Assembly (NCBI GenBank): GCA_030386875.1
Contig: CM059579.1
Span: forward strand, 19,006,484 to 19,070,483
Direction: 5' to 3'
DNA from: Morinoia aosen
Lineage: Eukaryota > Arthropoda > Malacostraca > Amphipoda > Talitridae
DNA: 64,000 nucleotides
Shown here: positions 1-10,385 of the stretch, piece by piece
Position numbering within the stretch: the first letter of the stretch is position 1
How the letters are laid out: each line of letters opens with the position of its first letter
Program-made: the position numbers and the translations under genes
The notes under the pieces: model-generated
Seen by the model: the letters and a program-made list of their open reading frames with translations, nothing else
What the model was told of the DNA's origin: nothing
Database searches by the model: none

Positions 1-1833
1 GAAGTTTGTATCTCTGGCTGTGTGTAGCTGTGGGAAGTTTGTATCTCTGGCTGTGTGTAGCTGTGGGGAGTTTGTATCTCTGGCTGTGTGTAGCTGTGGG
101 GAGTTTGTATCTCTGGCTGTGTGTAGCTGTGGGGAGTTTGTATCTCTGGCTGTGTGTTGCTGTGGGGAGTTTGTATCTCTGGCTGTGTGTTGCTGTGGGA
201 AGTTTGTATCTCTGGCTGTGTGTAGCTGTGGGAATTTTGTATCTCTGGCTGTGTGTAGCTGTGGGGAGTTTGTATCTCTGGCTGTGTGTAGCTGTGGGAA
301 GTTTGTATCTCTGGCTGTGTGTAGCTGTGGGGAGTTTGGATCTCTGGCTGTGTGTAGCTGTGGGAAGTTTGTCTCTCTGGCTGTGTGTAGCTGTGGGGAG
401 TTTGTATCTCTGGCTGTGTGTTGCTGTGGGGAGTTTGTATCTCTGGCTGTGTGTAGCTGTGGGGAGTTTGTATCTCTGGCTGTGTGTAGCTGTGGGGAGT
501 TTGTATCTCTGGCTGTGTGTAGCTGTGGGGAGTTTGTATCTCTGGCTGTGTGTAGCTGTGGGGAGTTTGTATCTCTGGCTGTGTGTAGCTGTGGGGAGTT
601 TGTATCTCTGGCTGTGTGTAGCTGTGGGGAGTTTGTATCTCTGGCTGTGTGTTGCTGTGGGGAGTTTGTATCTCTGGCTGTGTGTAGCTGTGGGGAGTTT
701 GTATCTCTGGCTGTGTGTAGCTGTGGGGAGTTTGTATCTCTGGCTGTGTGTAGCTGTGGGAAGTTTGTATCTCTGGCTGTGTGTAGCTGTGGGGAGTTTG
801 TATCTCTGGCTGTGTGTAGCTGTGGGGAGTTTGTATCTCTGGCTGTGTGTAGCTGTGGGGAGTTTGTATCTCTGGCTGTGTGTAGCTGTGGGAAGTTTGT
901 ATCTCTGGCTGTGTGTAGCTGTGGGGAGTTTGTATCTCTGGCTGTGTGTAGCTGTGGGGAGTTTGTATCTCTGGCTGTGTGTAGCTGTGGGGAGTTTGTA
1001 TCTCTGGCTGTGTGTAGCTGTGGGGAGTTTGTATCTCTGGCTGTGTGTAGCTGTGGGGAGTTTGTATCTCTGGCTGTGTGTAGCTGTGGGGAGTTTGTAT
1101 CTCTGGCTGTGTGTAGCTGTGGGGAGTTTGTATCTCTGGCTGTGTGTAGCTGTGGGGAGTTTGTATCTCTGGCTGTGTGTAGCTGTGGGGAGTTTGTATC
1201 TCTGGCTGTGTGTAGCTGTGGGGAGTTTGTATCTCTGGCTGTGTGTAGCTGTGGGAAGTTTGTATCTCTGGCTGTGTGTAGCTGTGGGGAGTTTGGATCT
1301 CTGGCTGTGTGTAGCTGTGGGGAGTTTGTATCTCTGGCTGTGTGTAGCTGTGGGAAGTTTGTATCTCTGGCTGTGTGTAGCTGTGGGAAGTTTGTCTCTC
1401 TGGCTGTGTGTAGCTGTGGGGAGTTTGTATCTCTGGCTGTGTGTAGCTGTGGGGAGTTTGTATCTCTGGCTGTGTGTTGCTGTGGGGAGTTTGTATCTCT
1501 GGCTGTGTGTAGCTGTGGGGAGTTTGTATCTCTGGCTGTGTGTAGCTGTGGGAAGTTTGTATCTCTGGCTGTGTGTAGCTGTGGGGAGTTTGTATCTCTG
1601 GCTGTGTGTAGCTGTGGGGAGTTTGTATCGCTTATTTGTATCTCTTGATGGGGAGCTGTGGGGAGTTTGTATCTCTGGCTGTGTGTTGCTGTGGGGAGTT
1701 TTTATCTCTGGCTGTGTGTAGCTGTGGGGAGTTTGTATCGCTTATTTGTATCTCTTGATGGGGAGCTGTGGGGAGTTTGTATCTCTGGCTGTGTGTTGCT
1801 GTGGGGAGTTTGTATCTCTGGCTGTGTTTAGCA
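1..1833. repeat. 33-bp minisatellite, about 55 copies, truncated by window edge
   Basis: Tandem copies of a 33-bp G/T-rich unit containing gtttgtatctctggctgtgt followed by gtagctgtgggga. Copies differ mainly at single sites (tag/ttg, ggga/ggaa, gtat/gtct/ggat). The array starts before base 1, so its full length is unknown. The last part (1617-1833) is more complex: a ~110-bp block with an extra gtatcgcttatttgtatctc stretch occurs twice. Because 33 is a multiple of 3 and the unit lacks stops in two frames, 571- and 542-residue open frames run through it with an 11-residue period (consensus [11 protein letters not shown]); I treat them as artefacts. The array probably lies in an intron of the WASp gene, because the next coding exon downstream belongs to the middle of that protein. 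Confidence 0.97.
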
Positions 1834-2561
1834 GTGAAGGATGCACGTCACTCTTCTGAAATAATTTGTGGAATTGCATAAAATGGGTGGCAGTGCTTAA
1901 TTTCATAGAGCAACGCGACGGTTAACTGTTTTCAAGGTGCGTTAGTTGGAGGAATACCATGTGTTCACATTAGTTACTTCATTTCCTGTTCAAGTCGGTA
2001 ACTACAGCAACTATGGTGAGGATGTTAATACGATCCATGTGGTTCAGTCACTGTAATTTCTTTTTTGTCGTTACCTACAATAATTTTTTCATTTTTCAGT
2101 TGGTCTAACCGTCTAAGAAGCACCTTATGCTGTCATTTTGAGGTAGTAAAAGTCTAAGTAAGAATCACGGTTGCAATTACTTGTTAAGATATCGTGTCGA
2201 GGACGGTTTTACTCATGTTACTGTGAGTGTTCTGATATTTGAGAGAAAGCTAAATAATATATTGAATGATGTAATTTTTTACGGTCATTTTTCGTCGGTT
2301 TATAGTCCCTGCCCTCATGTGCCAGTGTTGTAGTGTATGAACTCAGGTTGTTATCTTTTCTACTGAGATTCCAATTCATGTGAAGTTTATTTTTCGAGAA
2401 TATTTATCCACTTCTTCCAAAGTGGAGTCCTTCGAATCGCTTGCAGAACTCAAGCGGAGTTCTGTAAATCTTAGCCCTTTGAGTCGCTGTGATGACATTC
2501 TGAGTCATTTTGAGTAGGTTGTCAGCGTGCAATTCATTGCGACGTGACGGTGCCTGAACAG
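1834..2561. other. Intronic sequence upstream of the WASp proline-rich exon
   Basis: A+T-rich unique sequence. No WASp WH1 or CRIB-like coding segment was seen in it. On the - strand a 50-codon stretch (about 2404-2560) is open and unlike simple repeat, with a piece reading RAKIYRTPLEFCKRFEGLHF; I do not recognise it, and it could be chance or an old transposon fragment. Confidence 0.5.
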
Positions 2562-2809
2562 GGAACAGGAGCGCAACCGGCCCTCCGCCTCCGCCGCCTC
2601 CTGCATCCCGCACTCCCGCGCCTCCCCCTCCACCTCCTCCTCCCCCACCCCCCTCAGGAGTCCCCCCTCCCCCTGCTGGGGTACCTCCACCTCCCCCTGG
2701 AGCCCCTCCTCCGCCTGCTGGGGTCCCTCCTCCCCCTCCCGAGGCCCCCCACCCCCCCGACAGTCGGGCCATGCTGTTCGACCAAATCAAGAGTGGCAAG
2801 GAGCTCAAG
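2562..2809 (+). CDS. WASp: WASp exon: proline-rich region and start of first WH2 motif
   Basis: Coding exon of a Wiskott-Aldrich syndrome family protein, which activates the Arp2/3 complex to nucleate branched actin filaments at the cell cortex and on membranes. The frame is fixed by the 3' end: DSRAMLFDQIKSGKELK is a WH2 (verprolin homology) actin-binding motif, ending exactly at a consensus donor (aag|gtgagt) in phase 0. Before it lies a proline-rich tract with repeated GVPPPPAGV/GAPPPP blocks, as in N-WASP, where such stretches bind profilin and SH3 domains. The start is uncertain: the frame has a stop at 2555-2557, so the acceptor must be one of two nearby AGs (2560-2561 or 2567-2568), and neither has a good polypyrimidine tract. 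Upstream exons with WH1 and CRIB/GBD are outside the window. The 89-codon open frame in the neighbouring phase is a shadow of this exon. Family assignment is firm; N-WASP-like layout is inferred from the two WH2 motifs. Confidence 0.9.
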
Positions 2810-3299
2810 GTGAGTGAGCCGCTTCTGTTCTTTGCGCACGGAGTAGTGGCCCGCGCCCGCAAAATTAACATCTTAATTAATACCTGTCTGTGGCTCGGAG
2901 ATCAATTCATTTTTGAATCTCATTGTGTTTCGTAGTTTCTTTTTTATTATCGCTGAAATTAATTTTCATCTTTTAACAGTGCCTATCAGTGATGCATCAT
3001 ACAACTCGGTTGCACATTCGCGTATGTTTGAAATGAGTATTATTGGTTACAAGAATGAATAATCAAGGTGACAATGTCAAGAAAATTCATAGAAGCGTGC
3101 TACTCTAGGTAAAATTCCACATCAATTAATAGAAGACAAGATATCCCCCCATGTTATTTCCCGATAATAAATAAATTATTACCTCCAAAATGACAGCATA
3201 TGTGCTTGGAATGATGTCAGTACCAAGTCGAAACCCGCTTAATAACAATTACTTTAGAAGACTGTATCATAGATACGTACGTGTGTAGCCATATACGTC

Positions 3300-3406
3300 C
3301 AGCTCTTGTGAATGTTTCAGCCCTGATGACGAACTCCACTTGTGAGTTCGAAAGCTTGGCCCAATATATATTTTAACCTGGAAGAGTTATTTAAAAAAAA
3401 AAAAAA
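3300..3406 (+). repeat. Retroelement 3' tail with hammerhead-like core and poly(A)
   Basis: CTGATGA (3323-3329), then a 6-bp stem GAACTC/GAGTTC (3331-3336 with 3344-3349) and then GAAA (3350-3353): the order of conserved elements in the hammerhead ribozyme. It is followed by gcttggcccaatata and a run of 14 A (3393-3406). Such motifs are known in Penelope-like and other retroelements. Against a working ribozyme: one extra C (3330) sits between the core and stem II, stem III (ccagct with agcttgg) is short and bulged, and stem I is weak. I infer a decayed retroelement end. Confidence 0.45.
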
Positions 3407-4720
3407 ACCTAACTGCAAAAGAATGAATAAATATGCTCGCTTTCTGAATTAAATATACAAAATGAAATAATGGTTCCAGTTCCCAGTGTTCTATCTTTTT
3501 GGCATATCATAGTACACAACAGAAACGCTGCTGTGATAAAAGGTCTTTCACAGTATTAAAATTGGTAAATTCTCCCATTTTCTGATCATGATTTTTTTAA
3601 ATCTGGTAGCTACGAGGAAAATATTTAGCTGTTCAGTTCCAACGTTTGAGTGTTTTGTATAAACTAACCAGTTACTCCTAATCATTCATTCCCTTACTGC
3701 TGCTGTAGTTTTTACAAAGTACGTTGGTTGAAAATGAGTAGAATAGATTACTAATCCCATGAGGAGAGGAAAAAAGTTGTGTATTGTGTTCCTGTAACAT
3801 CGTTTCTTGAAACTTGAAGCAATGTGCTCTATTTTGGCTAAACTTTCTCGGTAATTTCTTACTATTGAGTTCTTGCATTTTTGCTTCACGAGTCAAAATG
3901 TTCCATTTTGTGTAAATTTGTAAACAATTGTGTGCTTATGACAAGTAACTAAGCTTTACTCAGTGTCCGTACTATTTTGTCTTTATTGAATGTACTTAGT
4001 ATCCATTCTTCCTGCATTAGCTGCTTCACATTATATTTTGTCTGTGTTTGTTGTTTTCATAGTTGACTCGCGAGTTAGTTTGCCGGTTTGGGCCGTGGAT
4101 TTGCTCCTGTGCATCAATTAATACATGATTCTGTTGACATATCTCACCACCTTTGGTTGTGGTTGGACCAACCAACCCTGGTTTCTCGCACCTCTACACA
4201 GCATGCCCAGGTAGTTCCGACATCTCACTGTCGCCTAGCTTGATTTGATTCACTTTGCTTACCAAGAGTTAATTCTGTTGCACCTGTTTCTCGTGATTCA
4301 TGCATTTTCTTTTGTGATTTTAATTTTTAATTTTACTTTTCATTTGCTGGACTTCTTTAACAAAAGATCTTTGAGGAACTTACGTGTTGTAGCTGTAAGA
4401 ACTAACCTGATTGACTGAATTTCTTGCTGCTTGTTTTATGCTGGAAATTTTTGATCATAAATCAATGAAATTCAGACCCCGCTTTTGTTTGCTTTCATGC
4501 TGTACTAACGAGATTTAATGGCGCACTCTAGAGTGTGCATGAATGACCGCCCAGTGCAGGCTTGCTGGTTGGAGTGTAGATTTTGTTCGGAAGGTAATGG
4601 AGTATATCAAGAAACGATCTTTATCCAACTTTCGATTACGATGAATTGAATATCTTCACAATGGGTTTGTTGAGCGTCGATACGTCGATGCCAGCGGGTC
4701 CGCAGAGCTTTGACTGACTA

Positions 4721-4942
4721 TTAACACGTTAAGTGTAGCTGGGTAAACAAATATTTGAGATTCAACTTCAGTGAAACTCAATTTCAATATTCAGCACTCT
4801 CATGAACAAAAATTTAGTTAAAAGTGCCATAATTTTTCTTTGAGTATTAACAAAAATGCAGTTTGTGACCCCTGGTGGGTCACCCTCATGGTGGAAATCC
4901 CTTCTGTGACCACTGGATGGCCATGAAGTACAATGTGTTGAA
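4721..4942. mobile_element. Possible TTAA-type MITE, decayed
   Basis: Left end TTAACACGTTAAGTG; right end, read on the other strand, TTCAACACATTGTAC. The ends form an imperfect inverted repeat, with TTAA on the left and TTGA on the right. The interior holds the hairpin gtgacccctggtgggtcac (4865-4883). No coding capacity. Size and TTAA-like flanks suggest a non-autonomous piggyBac-type element; the weak right end keeps this tentative. Confidence 0.35.
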
Positions 4943-6673
4943 GCTTGCGTCGTTGCTGCATCCGCTTTCCGTTTTCAAAATGGTCTTCTTCCAAGTTAAG
5001 GTTGACTTGAGTTAACAGAAATCGATTGGCGCCTAGTCAAGGTTGTAGACCAGGGTCCAATTGATTTTATTCATGGCACTACAACTGTGTCGTGTTGTGA
5101 TTTACAAAAAACTCACTTTCAAGACTACATAAAAGTATTGACATGGTGAAAAGCCCCAGATAGAGGTCATATTTTGTGGCTCTGAAGAACTACACTTCTT
5201 CAAACGATAAGACTCTTTAGTGTAAGATTTAACGTTGACTGTTTACCCGATTGAAGGAAATTCTTCATTAATTACACCTTCCTAATCGGAGAAGTCAATC
5301 AGCATGGTCTAGGCTGTTAAAGCCGAGGTCAATTTTGCGTGTAACTCTTTCTCTTAGTTTTCGGATCGTACTCAATGATCAAAGATTTACCCCTTGTTGT
5401 CAGTGGTTCAGATGTGAGACGCACGTCACGCACGGAATTGCCGGACGTTACTATATTTGGATGTGTCATAAGCTTGTGCGCCCATCGGACTCACGCCTTT
5501 CTCGTCAACAAATCGATCATCGCACGCGGCAGTTTTTAAATTCCAATCTTTTCCTTCCATTCAAGTATTTCAACACCAGTCGGTGTTCGAAACATCACGC
5601 ACCTTGCCCATATTTTCTTGATTCCACTTGACGTTTGCTCAGTACGTTGTTCTTCTCACTTTTCTCAATTTTTTTTGTTTTGCTCCGCATTTTCGACCAA
5701 TCTTGCGCTTCATTTTACATTTCAATTGCAGTGAAAATGATATTCTTTTCATTACTCCTCTCGGCTTCGGCTATAATGGTTCAGAGACGGCTACTGAGAT
5801 GCACGTGTGTACTGTATGTAGCTTAGATTTCCGTCTATCCTGTCCGCATGCAGCCCCACCATGGCCTGGGTTGGGAGGAGAGTCTGTATCTATAGTGTCC
5901 GGACCTACCCTGTGTCTGGCTAACTGCCTGCAGCTACAATTGGGCGACGGGGACAACTAGCCTGCTTGTTGTGCTAGTGTTACAGCAGACGTAAATGATA
6001 AGCTCTGCCCATGCAGCTCATGTGGTACGATGGAAATAAATAACCAATCGTTACTGCTGTACACAGGATGGTACTGGAACATCACGCTAGTCTTTTTCAT
6101 TTGTATTGTTTGAAGATAGATTTGTGAACACTCAAAATAATAAAGATTTGTTATTTTTTACAGTTCAGGTGTATTGCCTCTGATCATTTTATTTTGACTA
6201 TAGTGATACCTGCACCACTGTAACGATGCATTTCAAAAATTCAGCGCAAATTTTAAGGCATCTCTAAGACGAACGCTGAGTGCTGGGGTAAATCCAGGTG
6301 CTGAATATTATCGTTACCGTTTAATATTTTCTGATGAAACTGAAAAATATTACCGTTAGTGTTAAATATTCTTTGAATTCTGCATTTATACACATAACTT
6401 AATGTGTGGGACATGTACGTGGGTAGGAAAATACATGCGATTTCAATAAATTAAACAAGATATTTTACTTTCTTTTCTAAGGCACTAGGATAAAAAATTT
6501 TCCCTTTCACAAGCAAAGCTTGTTTTCTCCTGAGGCAGATTCGATGAGGCTCTAGAATAATGGTTATTTCCTATGGGAGAGCTCTTCTTGTGCAATTCTT
6601 TGCAGTACATTCTTGTGTTCTTTCCAGCATTTTGTAAACATTCACATGTGATGTTATGTGACCTTTGCAACAG

Positions 6674-6760
6674 AAAGTGGAGCCTGTGGAGCGACCACAG
6701 CCGACGGACTCGCGCTCTCAGCTGCTCAACCAGATACGTTCTGGTGTGCTGCTCAAGCCG
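6674..6760 (+). CDS. WASp: WASp exon: second WH2 motif
   Basis: An 87-bp exon (29 codons) continuing the frame of the previous one. Its first codons complete the LKKV motif of WH2 number 1 (KVEPVERPQPT), then DSRSQLLNQIRSGVLLKP gives a second WH2 motif, whose LKxV end is completed by the Val at the start of the next exon. Two tandem WH2 motifs are the N-WASP arrangement (mammalian WASP has one); each binds one actin monomer and delivers it to Arp2/3. The donor ccg|gtgagt is strong. A minisatellite begins within a few bases of this donor, so the splice site and the array share sequence (gtgagtgtcttgatgtgggc). Confidence 0.93.
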
Positions 6761-6762
6761 GT

Positions 6763-7245
6763 GAGTGTCTTGATGTGGGCCTTTGCCTCTTGATGAGAGC
6801 CTCTGTATCTTGATGGGGGCCTCGGTCTCTTGATGGAGGCCTCCTCTGTCTCTTGATGGGGAGCCTCCTCTGTTTCTTGATGGGGGCCTCCTCAGTCTCT
6901 TGATGGGGAGCCTCCTCTATCTCTTGAAGGGGAGCCTCCTCTATCTCTTGATGTGGGCCTCTGTCTCTTGATGGGGGCCTCTGTCTCTTGATGGGGGCCT
7001 CTGTCTCTTGATGGGGGCCTCTGTCTCTTGATGGGGGCCTCTGTCTCTTGATGGGGGCCTCTGTCTCTTGATGGGAGCCTCTTTCTCTTGATGGGGGCCT
7101 CCTTTGTCTCTTGATGGGGGCCTCTGTCTCTTGATGTGGGGGCCTCCTCTGTGCCTTGATGGGGCCTCTGTCTCTTGATGGGGACTTCTGCTTCATGATG
7201 AGGAGCCACTGTTTCTTGTGATGGGGGACTTCTGTCTCTCGATGA
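6763..7245. repeat. 21-bp minisatellite at the WASp splice donor
   Basis: About 20 copies of tctcttgatgggggcctctg (21-bp period, with 24-bp variants carrying gagcctcct). The array begins at the exon donor and decays around 7200-7250. The - strand is open across it (168 residues, repeating units such as KRQRPPSRDRG), which I judge an artefact of a 21-bp stop-free repeat in an intron. The core tctcttgatggggagc also occurs twice at the end of the 33-bp array (about 1650 and 1760). Confidence 0.95.
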
Positions 7246-8093
7246 GGGGCTTTCGTCACATGGTTAGGGATCTCTGTCTTATGAGTAACTTTGGTTTCAT
7301 GGTGAGAAACTTGTCTCGAAGTGAGGGGTCAAGACAAGCGCACCTTACCTCATGGTTGTCGACTCAGTCGCTGAAGTAATAAGGCTTTCTGAAAATACTT
7401 CATTACGTCCATTATGTGTGAAAGCTTGTACACGTGAGCACAAGCTTCATGTTCTCATGTGAGTATGTGCTAGCTCATTCCATATGCATACTCACTCGAT
7501 GATATTTTGACGTTCAAATTGCCATTACCTCCTGCAAGAAATGGAAGATAACGAGGCAGTTAGAGTATGACGTCTACTTTGGGCGAAAGGGCGTGCATAT
7601 GAGCATTCAGGCTCGTGTCTTAACTCGATTTTGTGATGTTTAAATTGCCATTACCTGCTGCAAGATGTGGGGAGATAGCAAGCCCAATGTCTACGCCTCC
7701 CTCGTGCGATGACGTGTGTGTGTGGTGTGAGCTGCTGCTTCTATGGTAACACCGGCGTTTGTTTTCTGGCTCATGCACTTCTGGGCAGCTCGACGTTTAG
7801 TTTTGCTTGAGGCCACACTGGGGGATTACTATCGTAACATTTTCCGTTGTGTTGTGGTGCTCACAGTGGGGCAGTAGTTTGTCTCGTATCTAGTCTTTTC
7901 TAGATCCCATACCTTCAGTTAATAAGAAATGCACCTGTGCAAAAATATATAGGTACTAATGGTATTTTTGTATATTTAGAGACTTCAAAGGTTGTTTATT
8001 TAAATTTATGTAATTGTACTTTTTTTGCTCTCTGTAGTGATTCATTTATATCAATGAAAAGATTTTGATGTTTCATTTACGATAACTTATTTG

Positions 8094-8284
8094 TCTACTT
8101 TCTTCTTCAACTATTATCTTGTTTCAAGAACTTCTTTCTCATCTTACTGTTTCTATGCCCTTCTGCATAGATTCCGCGTTCACTTTACTCCATACTAGAT
8201 GGTGCCTTCTTCCTTCCTCTCTTTGGATCGCATTTGTTGCTGCGGGTAGGAAGGCTAAAACTAACAACGAATCTAATCTAACTT
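8094..8284 (+). repeat. R1 dispersed repeat, copy A (3' part)
   Basis: Matches the 3' half of the R1 family found at seven or more other places in the window: ctactttcttcttcaact, caagaacttctttctcatct, attccgcgttcac, gatggtgccttcttccttcc, a GGTAGGAAGGCTAAAACTAAC block and the terminal aatctaatctaa. It lies inside a WASp intron, in the same orientation as the gene. Confidence 0.85.
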
Positions 8285-8733
8285 ATTTGTGGTAAATTTC
8301 AGGGATAGTAATTAATTTCTTCTCTAGTTAGTTAAAAGGCCTCTTTAGAATTTAATTCTACATCAACGTCAGAAAATATGAATGCGAGATGAAATTCAGG
8401 TTAATGCACTTGATGGTAATCTTATTTAGGCATGTACGACCATGGCTATTTAAACACCTGCTATGTTTGTATCACTTACCAATGGTTTTGCTAGACAGTG
8501 TTGCATCAACCAAAATTCAAGCGCATAAAGCTTCATTATTGCTCAACACATGGGGCTCAGAATTGAGTTTATTGTTCTGCAGGTAGGGAATGAGCGCTAA
8601 ATATAAATGTGTGATCAATATTGCAGTGATACGGTAGAGTAAAATCTGTATAACATCTAATTTCTTATTGTCCGCTGTACAAAGTTGGATGCAAAACTCA
8701 ATTGTAATGCTTATTAATTTATTAAATTCATTG

Positions 8734-9893
8734 TTAAGGGGGTCCTCCCGAGGCCCCTGCCAGGCCCCTGTCGGTCCGGTGAGCGTTTTTTGTTTTGTTG
8801 TTGGAAAAGGACCCTTTGGTGGTGGACTATTCGGTCCTAAAATTTTATGGCCCTATAGACACTAGATCCCCCCCACCCCAGGGGGGGGGAAGAGGCCTAA
8901 AAATCCTGAATTTTCGACCCCATATAATAAGAAAACAAAACGGGAAATGAAAAATCTAAGATTATCAGTTTGTTAGAAATGTTCCAAAGGATTCCAAAAC
9001 TGTCTTTAGTTTTGTTCTAGTATAAAAACTCAATGACTTCCATTCTTTTGAAATATCAATAAAAATGAACTAAAAAACCAATATGTCCAATTTTTCCAAA
9101 AAACTAAGGCCTGAATCGAAAAAATGAATAGAAGAAATTGTGTTTCTTTTCAAAAGTTACACATGATAGTCAAATTTCATAAGAATTAGACTACAAATAT
9201 AAAATTTTATAATTTTTAAAACCCATAAAAAAATTTTTGTAATTTTTTTTGTTGTACATTATAATTCACAGTGTGCATATGAAGTTATGCATGGAAATTA
9301 TCGAAATAAAAATGAAAACAGCATTCAATTACATAAATTGTCCATTATATTACAGTTCAGATAAATATTTATTTAGGCCTTGTTTCAAAGAAACCCTTAT
9401 TTGTCAACATTTAAAAATATAGAAGTCAAAAATTTTTCTTGCTAAGAAGAAAACAAAGACAGTTTTAGAATCCATGGAACATTTCTAACAAAGTGATAGT
9501 CATTGATTTCCCAATCTGTACATTTAATTTTTTTTATGCTTGTTCAAAACCTAAAAATTCGGTATATTTTAGGTATTCATCAAATTTCGCGTATCTAAAA
9601 AAAAATGAAGTTTCAAATAGAAAATTCAGGACTATCACTTTGTTTGAAATATTACGAGGATTCCAAAACTGTCTTTAAATTTGTTCTAGCATAAGAACTT
9701 TTTTGATTTCTATCTTTTAGAAATATGTATGAAAATGAACAAAAAAAACAAGTTTTTCCAATTTAAAAAAAAACGAATGCCTAAATCGAAAAATTTCTCG
9801 AGTAAAATATGTTTTTCTTTCAAAAAAACATATACTGGCCGAATTTCAAACGAATCGGATCAAAATTAAAAAAAAAACGGGAGGACCCCTTAA
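8734..9893. mobile_element. Non-autonomous DNA transposon with TTAA flanks (piggyBac-type target)
   Basis: Starts TTAA + GGGGGTCCTCCCG (8734-8750) and ends CGGGAGGACCCC + TTAA (9878-9893): near-perfect 12-13-bp terminal inverted repeats with TTAA on both sides, the target duplication of piggyBac-like elements. The 1,152-bp body encodes no transposase; the few short open frames look random. A diverged direct repeat of about 250 bp makes up much of the body (about 8940-9195 and 9610-9865, both with ggattccaaaactgtcttta), and 9450-9500 carries an inverted copy of part of it. Left TIR has five G, right only four C. Autonomous partner unknown. Confidence 0.8.
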
Positions 9894-10171
9894 AAGGGTA
9901 GGCTTATTTGTATTTCCATTGCAAATACACACATGCATGCAGTTTGACTCGAATACCTAAACTTTGTTGTTCTCAGAATCATGGTATTACAAGAACCATT
10001 ATGTTCATATTCTACTCTAACTGCAGAGCTCTGAAAAGATTCCGTTAGGCTCTATTTGCAAAAGCAAAGAGGTCCTCATTTGCTATTAGCTGGCGACCCC
10101 GGTGGAAAAGCGACCTCAAGAAAAATAATGATAAAATAATGGTAAAAATAATAATCGTGATTTATTCGCAG

Positions 10172-10336
10172 GTTGAGAACGAAGGCGGGCATGAAGAAGG
10201 GGGTGGGCCGCCGCTGGGGGGGCTGGCGGGAGCGCTGGCCCAGGCCCTGCAGAGTCGCGCCAAGGGCATCCAGAACCTGAGTGACGACGAGGATGAGACT
10301 GAGGAAGAGGACGACGAGGAGTGGGAGGACGACTAG
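10172..10336 (+). CDS. WASp: WASp terminal exon: C helix and acidic tail
   Basis: Last coding exon: 54 codons then TAG (10334-10336). It opens with VENEGG, completing the LKxV of the second WH2, then a Gly/Pro linker, then LAGALAQALQSRAKGIQ, which fits the amphipathic central (C, cofilin-homology) helix including its conserved Arg. The end DDEDETEEEDDEEWEDD is the acidic (A) segment with the Trp close to the C-terminus that contacts Arp2/3. The acceptor is tttattcgcag|gtt. The three exons together encode a complete VCA module, the part of WASp sufficient for Arp2/3 activation. Exons are GC-rich in an A+T-rich surround, as expected for coding sequence here. Assignment firm. Confidence 0.96.
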   Translation, partial: VENEGGHEEGGGPPLGGLAGALAQALQSRAKGIQNLSDDEDETEEEDDEEWEDD

Positions 10337-10385
10337 TGGCACGAGAGCGGGGGGAGGCCGGTCCGGGTGTTCTGGGAGCGGCAGC

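Larger units (their letters stand above)
2810..6673 (+). other. WASp intron (3.9 kb)
   Basis: GT-AG intron: donor gtgagt at 2810, acceptor gcaacag ending at 6673 after a T-rich stretch. It interrupts the codons of the first LKKV motif (LK|KV), in phase 0. Contents: a retroelement-like tail with hammerhead-like core and 14-base poly(A) at about 3300-3406; a possible TTAA-type MITE at 4721-4942; a hairpin followed by cgaaac at 5572-5593; and a tail-like end tggaaataaataa near 6029. The rest is A+T-rich sequence in which I see nothing specific. Confidence 0.85.
6761..10171 (+). other. WASp intron (3.4 kb) with minisatellite, R1 copy and TTAA transposon
   Basis: GT-AG intron: donor gtgagt at 6761, acceptor tttattcgcag ending at 10171. 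Besides the 21-bp array it contains a partial R1 repeat (8094-8284) and a 1.15-kb TTAA-bounded element (8734-9893). No coding exon was seen between; 7250-8090 is unique sequence without recognisable features. Confidence 0.85.

Noticed and set aside
6-1721. 571- and 542-codon open frames with an 11-residue repeat
   Set aside because: They are translations of a 33-bp stop-free minisatellite, open in two frames at once, without independent coding evidence.
2404-2871. 155-codon Gly-rich frame on the minus strand
   Set aside because: The Gly-rich part is the antisense of the WASp proline-rich exon; WASp frame, WH2 motif and donor fix the + strand as coding.
6753-7259. 168-codon Arg/Gln-rich frame on the minus strand
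   Set aside because: Product of the 21-bp intronic minisatellite; overlaps a real WASp splice donor on the other strand.
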